Source: Gemmatimonadota bacterium
GTDB taxonomy: Bacteria; Latescibacterota; UBA2968
Direction of reading: 5' to 3'
Length of the DNA: 49,704 nucleotides
Assembly (NCBI GenBank): GCA_026706845.1
Contig: JAPOXY010000073.1
Span: forward strand, 1 to 49,704
Part shown: positions 33,128-42,285 of the stretch, in pieces
Layout of the letters: the number at the start of each line of letters is the position of its first letter
Numbering within the stretch: the first letter of the stretch is position 1
Program-made: the position numbers and the translations under genes
Notes under the pieces: model-generated
What the model was told of the DNA's origin: nothing
The model's database searches: none
Seen by the model: the letters and a program-made list of their open reading frames with translations, nothing else

Positions 33128-36100
33128 ATGGCGAGTAAAAACCAACAAATAAAAAAACGCAGATCGCGCAGAAAGCGGCCGAGTCCAATGTCGGCTGTGT
33201 GGTCGCTGCTGCCCGCGTGTATGCTCAAAGATGGCATGGAGATTGCGCGGCAGTTGCGGCAAATACAGCGGCAAAAGCGACGCGATACGGGACGGTTGAA
33301 GAATCTGAAGGTGCAGGCGGAGCGGTCGGCGGCGTTGCGGAAAGACCGGGAGGAGAATCCGCTACACCTGACGTATCCAGAGGCGTTGCCGATTACAGCG
33401 CGAAAGGATGAGATTGTCAGGGCGATTCGAGAGCATCCGGTGGTGATCGTGGCGGGTGAGACGGGGTCGGGGAAGACGACGCAGTTGCCCAAGATGTGTT
33501 TGGAGGCTGGCCGCGGTGTGGCGGCAAAAATTGCGTGTACTCAACCCCGGCGCGTGGCGGCGCTGTCGGTCTCGCGGCGCATTGCAGAGGAGTTAAATGT
33601 CGCGTGGGGTGCCGAGGTGGGGTGCAAAATTCGGTTTAAGGATGAGACGGCGCCCGAGACGCGGATCAAGATGGTGACGGATGGGATGTTGCTCGCGGAG
33701 ATTCAGGGCGATCCGTATTTGTATGAGTACGATACGGTTATTATTGATGAGGCGCACGAGCGCAGTTTGAATATCGATTTTTTACTGGGGTATTTGCGTC
33801 TGTTGCAAAAGCGCCGCCCCGAGTTGCGGATTGTGATTACATCGGCGACGATTGATACGGAGACGTTTTCAAAGGCGTTTGACAATGCGCCCATTATTGA
33901 GGTGTCCGGGCGGATGTATCCGGTGGATGTGCAATATTTGCCTATAGAAGATCTCGCCGGGGAAAGTGATGTCCTGACGTATATCGATGCGGCGGTGACC
34001 GCAGTGGATATGGTGGTTGATGCGGGACGTGGCGATATTCTGGTTTTTATGCCTACGGAGAAGGATATCCACGAGACGCGCAGGCGTTTGGAGGGGCGAC
34101 AGTTTCGCTTTACAGAGGTTTTGCCGCTGTTTGGGCGGTTGACAGCGGGCGATCAGCAGAAGGTGTTTCACAAGCAGAGGTATCGGCGCATTGTGGTGGC
34201 GACGAATATTGCGGAGACGTCGATTACGATTCCAGGTATTCGGTATGTGATCGATACGGGTCTGGCGCGAGTCAGCCGGCACAATCCGCGCAATCAGACG
34301 CATCGGCTGCCGGTGGAGGAGATTTCTCAAAGCAGTGCCAGGCAGCGAGCAGGGCGGTGTGGGCGCGTGCAAAATGGGGTGTGTATTCGCCTGTACGATG
34401 AGAAGAGTTTTCTCGGGCGGCCAGAGTACACGCAGCCCGAAATTCAGCGGTCGGATTTGGCTGAGGTCATTTTGCGGATGATTGCGCTGCGGCTGGGCGA
34501 TGTCGAGACGTTTCCATTTATTGATCCCCCCCGTTCTCAGGCGATTCAGGGGGGATTTAATGTGTTGAGGGCACTGGACGCGATTGATGATCGCAAGCGT
34601 TTGACGCCGCTGGGACGCGATATGGCGCGTTTGCCGCTTGCGCCGACGGTATCGCGGATGATTTTGCAAGCGCAAAAAGAACGCGCTTTGCGCGAGGTGC
34701 TGGTTATTGCGTCGGCAATCAGCATTCAGGACCCGCGCGTGCGGCCGCTCGAGCAAGAGAAGGCCGCAGACCAGGAGCACAAGCGGTTTGTAGATGGAGA
34801 GTCGGATTTTATCGCGTTGCTGAATATCTGGAAGGCGTATCACGATACGTTTGAGAAATTGAGAACGCAGAGCCAGATGCGAAAATTTTGTAAGCAGCAT
34901 TTTTTGTCTTTTAATCGCATGCGCGAATGGCGCGATATTTACATGCAGATTCGACACACGCTGCGCGAGATGGGCGCTTTTCGGATGAACCGGGACGATG
35001 CGGGATACGATGCGATTCACCGGTCGGTGGTGAGTGGGTTGTTGGGCAATGTGGCGCAAAAGAAGGAAGGCAATATGTATCGCGCAGCGCGCGGGCGCGA
35101 TGCGATGTTGTTTCCCGGGTCTGGGCTGTTTCAACGGCGAGAGGAAGGGGAGGATAATAAAAAGAGTACGCCCGGTTGGGTTGTGGCTGCGGAGGTGGTG
35201 GAGACGTCGCGTTTGTATGCGCGCACTGTGGCTCGCATACAGCCGTCGTGGCTGGTGGAGTTGGGCGGACATTTGTGCCGGGCATCGTATAAGGAGCCGT
35301 TTTACAGTATGCGGTCGGGGCGGGTGCTGGCGACCGAGACTTTGACGCTGCACGGTTTGCAGGTGGGGCAAAAGCGCGTGGGGTATGGACGCATAGATGC
35401 CAGTGCTGCGACGGAGATTTTTATCCGCGAGGCTCTGGTGAATGATGAGGTGGCGTTGCCCTATGAGTTTGTAGCTCAGAATCGGGATTTGCGCGCGCGC
35501 GTGGAAACATGGCAGATGCAACAGCGGTTGATGCAATTTCTGGATCTGGACGAGGCTGCATATCGGTTTTATGCCGAGCGATTGGAGAATGTGTCTTCTA
35601 CGCACGATTTGAATCGCCTGGTTAAGAGAAAGGGCGCGGATTTTTTGCTGATGTCCGAAAAGCATCTGGCGGGCGAGCAGGTGGATTTTGATCGGGATGC
35701 GTTTCCCAATTTTTTGGAGGTGGATGGCGAAGAGGTGCCGCTTTCTTATGCGTATCGGCCCGGGCAGGATCGAGATGGCGTGACGTTGCAATTGCCGTAC
35801 AAGCTGGTGCATTTTGTACAGCCTGAGGTGCTGGACTGGCTGGTGCCGGGGTTGTTGGAAGAGAAGATTACGCATTTGTTGCGCGGGCTTCCAAAAAGTA
35901 TTCGCAAGCGGTTTGTTCCCGTGCCGGACAGGGCGCGAGAGATTGCCGCGGTTTTGCAGCCAACTCACGGCGCGTTTTTGGATTCGCTGTCTGCTCATAT
36001 TCTGGGTACATACGGTATTGAGATTTCTCAAAGCGATTGGAATGTGCGCGATTTGCCCGAACATTTGCAGATGCGCGTGGAAGTTCGAGACGAGAAAGAG

Positions 36101-37033
36101 AAGGCGATTGTGGCGGCGCGGGATTTGCGCGTGTTGCGCGAGCAGTTAGATGCGCGCGAAGAAGATGTGCAGTCCGATGCGTGGATGCGGGCGCAGAAGC
36201 AGGTGGCGCGCCGAGATGTGACGGGGCAGACGCTGGGTGAATTACCCGAGCGCGTAGAGGTGATGCAAGCCGGTGGGATGCCGGTGTTTGGCTATGTGGG
36301 GTTGAAGCGCGAGGGAGGTCGCGTGGATGTGTGTTTGTTTAAGCGCGCGGATGAGGCGGAACGCGAGACCCAGGTGGGTTGGATGCGGTTGTGCGAGCGC
36401 GAAATGCGGGATGAGATGCGGGCGTTGAAGCGGTCTTTGGGCGATTTGAAGCAGTTTGAGGGCGGGCGCGAGGCTTTGCGCGAGGGTGCGTACGCAAATT
36501 TAATGGCGCATCTGTTCACGCGAGACGCGGCGTTTCCCATAACGCGCCAGCGCTTTGAATCGCGCGTTCAACAGGCGCGGTTGTATTTGCAGCATCTGGC
36601 ACCGCAATTGATTCAGGCGATGGAATCGCTGTTTGAGACGCACCGGGAAATTCGCCTGTTGCGCAGTGGATATTCCGGGATGGAGGCCGATCTCGCGCGT
36701 TTGATGCCGCCGGATTTTTTGCGACAAACGCCTTATGATCAGGTGTTGCATTTGGGTCGGTTTTTGAAGGCGATTGTGATACGGGCCGAACGCGCGATGC
36801 TCGATCCGCTGAAGGACCGACAAAAGGCCGATCAGGTTCAGCCGTTTCAAGACGCGGTGGATGAGTTGATGGATTCGGAATTGACGGGTGCGAAGCGCGA
36901 TGCAGTGCAGGCGCTGCGGTGGATGGTCGAGGAGTTTCGGGTGTCGGTTTTTGCACAGGAACTCGGTACGGCGCAAAAGGTGTCGCCAAAGCGATTGTAC
37001 GATAAATTGGAGCAGGTGAGAGGGATGGTGTAG
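33128..37033 (+). CDS. hrpA: ATP-dependent RNA helicase HrpA
   Basis: 1301 aa, equal to E. coli HrpA (1300). DEAH-box helicase that rescues collided or stalled ribosomes. Walker A GETGSGKTT (110-118), DEAH (207-210), SATI, then motif VI QRAGRCGR; C-terminal helicase-associated, OB-fold and DUF3418 parts follow to the end. The N-terminus is strongly basic (KKRRSRRKR). Start at 33128 because AAGGA lies four bases before it; the frame upstream overlaps the PhyH gene. Followed eight bases later by an ABC exporter, so one transcript is possible. A 731-codon open frame on the other strand is a shadow. Confidence 0.97.
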   Translation: MASKNQQIKKRRSRRKRPSPMSAVWSLLPACMLKDGMEIARQLRQIQRQKRRDTGRLKNLKVQAERSAALRKDREENPLHLTYPEALPITARKDEIVRAIREHPVVIVAGETGSGKTTQLPKMCLEAGRGVAAKIACTQPRRVAALSVSRRIAEELNVAWGAEVGCKIRFKDETAPETRIKMVTDGMLLAEIQGDPYLYEYDTVIIDEAHERSLNIDFLLGYLRLLQKRRPELRIVITSATIDTETFSKAFDNAPIIEVSGRMYPVDVQYLPIEDLAGESDVLTYIDAAVTAVDMVVDAGRGDILVFMPTEKDIHETRRRLEGRQFRFTEVLPLFGRLTAGDQQKVFHKQRYRRIVVATNIAETSITIPGIRYVIDTGLARVSRHNPRNQTHRLPVEEISQSSARQRAGRCGRVQNGVCIRLYDEKSFLGRPEYTQPEIQRSDLAEVILRMIALRLGDVETFPFIDPPRSQAIQGGFNVLRALDAIDDRKRLTPLGRDMARLPLAPTVSRMILQAQKERALREVLVIASAISIQDPRVRPLEQEKAADQEHKRFVDGESDFIALLNIWKAYHDTFEKLRTQSQMRKFCKQHFLSFNRMREWRDIYMQIRHTLREMGAFRMNRDDAGYDAIHRSVVSGLLGNVAQKKEGNMYRAARGRDAMLFPGSGLFQRREEGEDNKKSTPGWVVAAEVVETSRLYARTVARIQPSWLVELGGHLCRASYKEPFYSMRSGRVLATETLTLHGLQVGQKRVGYGRIDASAATEIFIREALVNDEVALPYEFVAQNRDLRARVETWQMQQRLMQFLDLDEAAYRFYAERLENVSSTHDLNRLVKRKGADFLLMSEKHLAGEQVDFDRDAFPNFLEVDGEEVPLSYAYRPGQDRDGVTLQLPYKLVHFVQPEVLDWLVPGLLEEKITHLLRGLPKSIRKRFVPVPDRAREIAAVLQPTHGAFLDSLSAHILGTYGIEISQSDWNVRDLPEHLQMRVEVRDEKEKAIVAARDLRVLREQLDAREEDVQSDAWMRAQKQVARRDVTGQTLGELPERVEVMQAGGMPVFGYVGLKREGGRVDVCLFKRADEAERETQVGWMRLCEREMRDEMRALKRSLGDLKQFEGGREALREGAYANLMAHLFTRDAAFPITRQRFESRVQQARLYLQHLAPQLIQAMESLFETHREIRLLRSGYSGMEADLARLMPPDFLRQTPYDQVLHLGRFLKAIVIRAERAMLDPLKDRQKADQVQPFQDAVDELMDSELTGAKRDAVQALRWMVEEFRVSVFAQELGTAQKVSPKRLYDKLEQVRGMV

Positions 37034-37041
37034 AGGTTTTT

Positions 37042-38820
37042 ATGACGCTTAACTTTTTTAAACCCTTTGCGGAGTATGTCTATCCCCACCGGTGGAAGAT
37101 TTTCTGGGGATTGGTGCTGTTGCTGGGTACGCAAGCGGTTCAGGCGCTCGTTCCGTTGTTGATGAAATGGGCGATTGATACGGCCAAAGCAGGACTGGAT
37201 GCCGGGGATCTTACGGGCGATGTGGTCGATACAATCACGGGCAGCCCGATGGGCGATTTGCAGATGTACGGGGCGCTCATGGTCGTGCTCGGTATCGCGC
37301 AATGGGGCATGTCCTTTGGGATGCGCTGGTTTATTGCCAGTGCGTCTCGTTTTATAGAGCGCGATATTCGCACGATTTATGTGCGACATATTGTGCGGCT
37401 ACCGCTGAGTTTTTTCCAGGCGCAGCGCGTGGGCGATTTAATGGCGCGGGCGACCAATGATGTGGAAGCGATTCAGCGGTTTTTTTATTTTGCGTATCGG
37501 CTGTCGCTACAGGCGGTTTTGAGTTTTGTGATCAGTCTTGTTTTGATGTGCATCATTGACTGGCAGTTGGCTCTTTTGGCGCTGGCTCCTATGCCTGTGA
37601 TGGCTTTTTGTGCGCGGTGGGTCGGGCAAAAGGTGCGCGTGGGCTACCGACGGGTTCAGGAACAATTTGCCGCCGTCAGTTCAAAAATTCAGGAGAATTT
37701 GACGGGTATGCGAATGGTGAAAGCCTTTGCCATGCGCCCGCTTGAGATTGTGGATTTCGGGATTCTCAATGAAGAATACGTCACGCGCAACCGCCATTTG
37801 ATTAAGATCCGCAGCCTGTATTATCCGTTCACGTTTTTGTTGAGCGGTGTTTCTATGATTGTGATTTTGTGGTTGGGTGGTCTGCGGGTGATTGAGGGGA
37901 GTTTGAGCCTGGGGGCATTTGTGGCGTTCAATGCGTATTTGCTGCGGATGAGTCGCCCGATGTCGATGCTGGGGAGAATTGTCGATGAGTATCAACGCGC
38001 GGTGGCTTCGCTGAGGCGTATTGAAGAGGTTTTGAAAGTATCGCCGCAACCCGATGTGGTGGGTGGTGCGACAGATGGTATCACGGGGGAGATCGAATTT
38101 CGCAATGCGAGTTTTTCGTACAATGGTCAACGGGTGCTCAAAGATATCAATCTTCGGATTCCAGCGGGGAGTACGCTTGCCGTGGTGGGGCGCGTGGGTT
38201 CGGGAAAATCCACGCTGGCGCGGTTGATCCCCCGGTTGATCCAGGCGGATGGAGGGCGGGTTTTGGTCGATGGCAAGCCGGTGGAAGATATACCGCTTCA
38301 GACCATTCGTGATGCGACCGGGTATGTGCCGCAGGACGCATTTTTGTTTTCGGATACGATTCGGGAAAATGTGGCTTTGGGCACGCGGGCAGAGGGCGAT
38401 GTTGTGCGCGCGACCGAGATTTCGCAATTGGCTCCGGATTTGCACCTTTTTCCCGATGAGTTAGAGACGATTGTGGGAGAGCGCGGGGTCACGCTTTCGG
38501 GGGGACAAAAACAGCGCACAGCTATTGCGCGTGCGGTGATTCGAGAGCCGCAGATTTTGATTATGGACGATGCATTGGCCAGTGTGGATACGCGGACTGA
38601 AGAAGAGATTCTCAAACATTTGCGCGATATTATGGCTTCGCGCACGACGATTTTGATTGCCCATCGCATTTCGACTGTGAAAGATGCCGACCATATTATT
38701 GTGCTGGATGAGGGGCGCATTGTAGAGCAGGGGTCACACGATGAATTGGTTGCGCACGATGGAATTTATGCGGATATGTTTCGACGCCAGCATCTGGCTC
38801 GGGAATTGGAAATATTGTAA
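37042..38820 (+). CDS. Heterodimeric ABC exporter, subunit 1 (degenerate ATP site)
   Basis: 592 aa: six-helix exporter domain (about 1-330) plus nucleotide-binding domain. Walker A 383-391 (GRVGSGKST), signature LSGGQKQR, but Walker B is followed by Asp (D509-D510, MDDALASVD) in place of the catalytic Glu. This matches the TM287-like half of a TM287/288-type pair: it contributes the good signature to the active site and a weak Walker B to the other. The gene starts 8 bases after hrpA and overlaps the next ABC gene by one base (TAATG). Substrate unknown; homologues export lipids or drugs. Confidence 0.93.
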   Translation: MTLNFFKPFAEYVYPHRWKIFWGLVLLLGTQAVQALVPLLMKWAIDTAKAGLDAGDLTGDVVDTITGSPMGDLQMYGALMVVLGIAQWGMSFGMRWFIASASRFIERDIRTIYVRHIVRLPLSFFQAQRVGDLMARATNDVEAIQRFFYFAYRLSLQAVLSFVISLVLMCIIDWQLALLALAPMPVMAFCARWVGQKVRVGYRRVQEQFAAVSSKIQENLTGMRMVKAFAMRPLEIVDFGILNEEYVTRNRHLIKIRSLYYPFTFLLSGVSMIVILWLGGLRVIEGSLSLGAFVAFNAYLLRMSRPMSMLGRIVDEYQRAVASLRRIEEVLKVSPQPDVVGGATDGITGEIEFRNASFSYNGQRVLKDINLRIPAGSTLAVVGRVGSGKSTLARLIPRLIQADGGRVLVDGKPVEDIPLQTIRDATGYVPQDAFLFSDTIRENVALGTRAEGDVVRATEISQLAPDLHLFPDELETIVGERGVTLSGGQKQRTAIARAVIREPQILIMDDALASVDTRTEEEILKHLRDIMASRTTILIAHRISTVKDADHIIVLDEGRIVEQGSHDELVAHDGIYADMFRRQHLARELEIL

Positions 38821-40574
38821 TGGAAGAAGAGGAAATTGGTCATAAGGGTTTTGATCTGCGTTTGATGGCGCGGTTGATGAACTTTCTCAGGCCCTACAAG
38901 TGGTGGGTTGTTCTCACGTTTGTGCTCATTATTGTCGCAGCGGTTGTGCGACAGGCCGGGCCTTATTTGACCAAGATTGCGGTGGATGATTATATCGTGC
39001 CGGGAGATGCGGATGGGTTGACCTATCTGGTCATGCTCTATATTGGTCTGCTTGTCGCGCAATTTGGTGTGGGGTATTGCCAGAGCTGGACGACCAATAT
39101 GATCGGGCAATGGGCTATGCACGATGTGCGGTTGCAGATTTTTATGCATTTGCAGCGGTTGCCCATGCGTTTTTTCGACCGCACGCCTGTGGGCCGTTTG
39201 ATGGCGCGCAATACAAATGATGTGGATGCCCTCAACGAGTTGTTTACCGATGGCATTGTGTCGATGATTAGCGATATTTTTACGATTATCACGATTCTCG
39301 CATACATTTTTTATATGGATGTCACGCTCGGCTTGTTGATCTGTCTCGCATTGCCGGTGGCTTTTGTCGCAACCGTGTGGCTGCAGAATAAGACCTTTTT
39401 TGCGTATCGCGTTGCGCGCACCTTATTCGCGCGATTTAGTTCATCGCTGCAGGAGACTGTGTCCGGGATGGAGGTGGTGCAGTTATTTGGTTGTGAAGAT
39501 CGCTGTGTGAAGCGGTTTGAAGATCCGAATAAGGAGTATCTGGATGCGCGGCTAAAGAGTTCGTTTTACCATGCGATTTATTTTCCGATTATGGAGTTGG
39601 GCGGTGTTTTGTTGTCCGCACTGGTGTTGTGGTATGGCGGCGCGCGGGTGCTGGATGGGGAAATTCAGTGGGGCGTGCTCGTGGCGATGTTGCAATATGT
39701 TCCGCGGTTTTTTATGCCCCTCCGCGATATTGCCGATCGTTTTACCGTGCTTCAGGTTGCGATGGCGTCTTCAGAGCGCATTTTTGAGTTGTTGGATGCG
39801 AAGCCAGAATCACTTGGCGGCACTGTGAAGGCCGATCACTTGAAGGGCGAGATCGCGTTTCAGAATGTCTGGTTTGCGTACAATGAAGGCGAATGGGTGT
39901 TGCGCGATGTGTCTTTTCGCGTTGCGCCGGGGCAGAGTTTGGCATTGGTTGGGGCGACGGGCGCGGGTAAGAGTACTGTGATTAGTCTGGTGTGTCGGTT
40001 CTACGATATTCAGCGGGGTGCGATTCTGGTGGATGGTGTCGATATTCGCGAGTGGGATGTCGAGGAGCTTCGCAGGCGCATTGGGGTCGTGCAACAGGAT
40101 GTTTTTCTTTTTGCTGGCGATATTGAGGCCAATATCAGTTTGGGACATCCGCGCATTAGCCGCCAGGAGGTCGAGCAAGCCGCGCGCGATGTCAATGCAG
40201 ACCGGTTTATCGACAAGTTGCCCGCTACTTATGAGCACGAGGTCCTGGAGCGGGGTAGTTCGCTTTCGGTTGGTCAGCGTCAGTTGATATCTTTTGCGCG
40301 CACGCTGGCTTCTGGTCCAGATATTCTCATTCTGGATGAGGCGACGGCGAATGTGGATACGGAGACCGAGATGTGGATTCAGGATGCGGTGGCAAAATTG
40401 ATGCGGTCGCGGACTTCGATTGCGATTGCACACCGCCTTTCTACCATTCGAAATGCGGATAATATTCTGGTGATGCACCGCGGGCAAATCCGCGAGGAAG
40501 GCGACCACGATACGCTGCTCAAGCAGAATGGGATTTATGCCCGGCTTTATCAGTTGCAGTATCAAGAGGAATAG
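38820..40574 (+). CDS. Heterodimeric ABC exporter, subunit 2 (catalytic site)
   Basis: 584 aa, exporter domain plus nucleotide-binding domain. Walker A GATGAGKST, Walker B Glu507 in LDEATANVD, but signature LSVGQRQL instead of LSGGQ. It complements subunit 1: catalytic Glu here, canonical signature there, as in TM288. Overlap of one base with subunit 1 makes translational coupling and equal amounts likely. No in-frame periplasmic binding protein is near, so export is the probable direction. Confidence 0.93.
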   Translation: MEEEEIGHKGFDLRLMARLMNFLRPYKWWVVLTFVLIIVAAVVRQAGPYLTKIAVDDYIVPGDADGLTYLVMLYIGLLVAQFGVGYCQSWTTNMIGQWAMHDVRLQIFMHLQRLPMRFFDRTPVGRLMARNTNDVDALNELFTDGIVSMISDIFTIITILAYIFYMDVTLGLLICLALPVAFVATVWLQNKTFFAYRVARTLFARFSSSLQETVSGMEVVQLFGCEDRCVKRFEDPNKEYLDARLKSSFYHAIYFPIMELGGVLLSALVLWYGGARVLDGEIQWGVLVAMLQYVPRFFMPLRDIADRFTVLQVAMASSERIFELLDAKPESLGGTVKADHLKGEIAFQNVWFAYNEGEWVLRDVSFRVAPGQSLALVGATGAGKSTVISLVCRFYDIQRGAILVDGVDIREWDVEELRRRIGVVQQDVFLFAGDIEANISLGHPRISRQEVEQAARDVNADRFIDKLPATYEHEVLERGSSLSVGQRQLISFARTLASGPDILILDEATANVDTETEMWIQDAVAKLMRSRTSIAIAHRLSTIRNADNILVMHRGQIREEGDHDTLLKQNGIYARLYQLQYQEE

Positions 40575-40611
40575 GGGATTCGTCTATTCGTTATTTTCAA
40601 GGAGGTGCAAT

Positions 40612-41493
40612 ATGTTGTTTGGAGAAGGCGATTATCGGTACGAGGAAGTCGAGGGGTGGGCGAAATTGCCCGAGGGGTGGGTGTTTACGCAGGTGTCGGA
40701 TGCTGCGGTGGATTCACAGGGCCGCATTTACGCCTTTACGCGCGGTGTTCATCCCGTGGTCGTGTTTGATAAGGATGGCAATTTTATTACGTCGTGGGGG
40801 TATGGCGATTTTGGTATTTCGCCGAATTTGATCAGTCAGTCACACGGCATTTTTATCGATCCGGACGATAAGGTGTTTTTGACGGATTCGTATCAGCATA
40901 TTGTCAGGCGTTATACCCGGTTGGGCGAGTTGGAGCGCGAATGGGGCACCCGCGGGGTTCCCGGTCCGACGTTTCATCGCAGGGAATACAATATGCCAAC
41001 GGGTGTTGCTTATGCGCCAGATGGCAATTCGTTTTACGTGTCGGATGGGTATGGCAGCCGGTGTGTTCACAAGTATTCGCGCGATGGCGAGCATATCGCG
41101 GTGTGGGGCGAAGGGGGGAGTGGACCGGGGCAGTTTGCATTGGTGCACAATATCGGGTGCGATAAGACCGGGCGGGTTCTGGTGTGCGACCGGGAGAATA
41201 GCCGCATTCAGATTTTTGATCCAGATGGGAAGTTTATGGAGATGTGGACCGATGTGATGATGCCGGGCGATGTGTGGATTACGGATGACAATACGATTTA
41301 TGTGGCGGAGCAAGGGGGCGGGGGGCGCATCAGCGTGTGGTCTGCGGATGGGGAGTTGATTTGCCGCTTTGAAGATAAGAGTGCTGTGCAGTCGCCGCAC
41401 GGGCTTTGCGTGGATGACGAGGGTAGTATTTATGTGGCTGAGATCGGTATGGAGGGACAGGGACAGCGGTTGCAAAAATTTGCGAGGGTTTAG
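40612..41493 (+). CDS. NHL-repeat six-bladed beta-propeller protein
   Basis: 293 aa from the ATG at 40612 behind AAGGAGGT; the longer open frame upstream is in the ABC gene. Five or six NHL-type repeats (DPDDKVFLTD, DGNSFYVSD, KTGRVLVCD, DNTIYVAE, DEGSIYVAE) like those of peptidyl-alpha-hydroxyglycine lyase. No signal peptide. It may be a lyase, lactonase or binding scaffold. Followed 34 bases later by the HpcH aldolase, likely in one transcript; that suggests a role in small-molecule catabolism, though this is inference. Confidence 0.85.
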   Translation: MLFGEGDYRYEEVEGWAKLPEGWVFTQVSDAAVDSQGRIYAFTRGVHPVVVFDKDGNFITSWGYGDFGISPNLISQSHGIFIDPDDKVFLTDSYQHIVRRYTRLGELEREWGTRGVPGPTFHRREYNMPTGVAYAPDGNSFYVSDGYGSRCVHKYSRDGEHIAVWGEGGSGPGQFALVHNIGCDKTGRVLVCDRENSRIQIFDPDGKFMEMWTDVMMPGDVWITDDNTIYVAEQGGGGRISVWSADGELICRFEDKSAVQSPHGLCVDDEGSIYVAEIGMEGQGQRLQKFARV

Positions 41494-41527
41494 GGTTTTT
41501 AAGTAATCACAACATAGGGAGGGGTTT

Positions 41528-42271
41528 ATGGCTACACCAAATCGCATTCTCGAGCGTTATCGCAATGGCGAAAAAGCCGTTGGCGTGCAGATGAGTTTTG
41601 TTTCAGAAATTGTGATCGAAGTGGCGGCTAAGATGGGGATGGATTTTATTTCGCTGGATGGGCAGCACGGCGCATTGACGCTGCCGACTATTGAGACGGT
41701 CTGTCGCCTTTGCGATGCTTATGGTATGACGCCGACTATGCGGGTTGTGGATCAGTCCGAGGCGGCTATTTTGACGGCGCTGGACCGGGGCATGCAGATG
41801 ATTACGGTGCCCAATTTGCAGACTGCCGAGGAAGCCGAGCGGATTGTCCAGTTTGGTTTTTACGGGCCTTTGGGTCGGCGGAGCGCGATGAGCCAGCGCG
41901 TGGCTTATGGTTTGAACGATACCAGTGATAGTCGAAAGATTTTTGAGTTTACAAATGACAATACCATTATTGTGCCGCAGCTCGAGAGCAAGACGGCTTT
42001 TGACAATTTGGATGAGATTCTTCAGGTTGACGGGCTTATGTTTTTTGCGGGTGGTCCTCAAGATATCGCGCAGTCCATGGGGTATCCCGGAGAGCCGAAT
42101 CATCCGGCGTGTATAGCGGCGTATGAGGCGGCGTGTGATAAGGTACGTGCGGTGGGGAAGCACATGAGTGGCGATGTGATGGTTAGTTTGGATGCTTTTG
42201 GGGCGATCTACGATGCGGGGAAGGCGTTGCTCGAAGCACACGGCCGCGAGTGTGGTATGAAGATTGGTTGA
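41528..42271 (+). CDS. HpcH/HpaI-type aldolase
   Basis: 247 aa. Class II pyruvate aldolase family that cleaves 4-hydroxy-2-oxo acids, or 2-keto-3-deoxy sugar acids. Visible: FISLDGQHG where most members have DxEH (so Gln for Glu), PTMRV, PQLESKTAFDN with the Glu expected to bind the metal, and GPQDIAQSMGYPG. ATG after AGGGAGGGG. Between the NHL propeller and the MFS carrier. It could act after the acid-sugar dehydratases elsewhere in the window, but nothing in the sequence proves that. Confidence 0.88.
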   Translation: MATPNRILERYRNGEKAVGVQMSFVSEIVIEVAAKMGMDFISLDGQHGALTLPTIETVCRLCDAYGMTPTMRVVDQSEAAILTALDRGMQMITVPNLQTAEEAERIVQFGFYGPLGRRSAMSQRVAYGLNDTSDSRKIFEFTNDNTIIVPQLESKTAFDNLDEILQVDGLMFFAGGPQDIAQSMGYPGEPNHPACIAAYEAACDKVRAVGKHMSGDVMVSLDAFGAIYDAGKALLEAHGRECGMKIG

Positions 42272-42285
42272 ATTGCGAGGTGAGT

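Noticed and set aside
33869-36064. 731-codon open frame on the minus strand
   Set aside because: Lies wholly antisense to hrpA, has no domain motifs and a skewed composition rich in His, Arg and Gln. It is a shadow of the codon bias of the sense gene.
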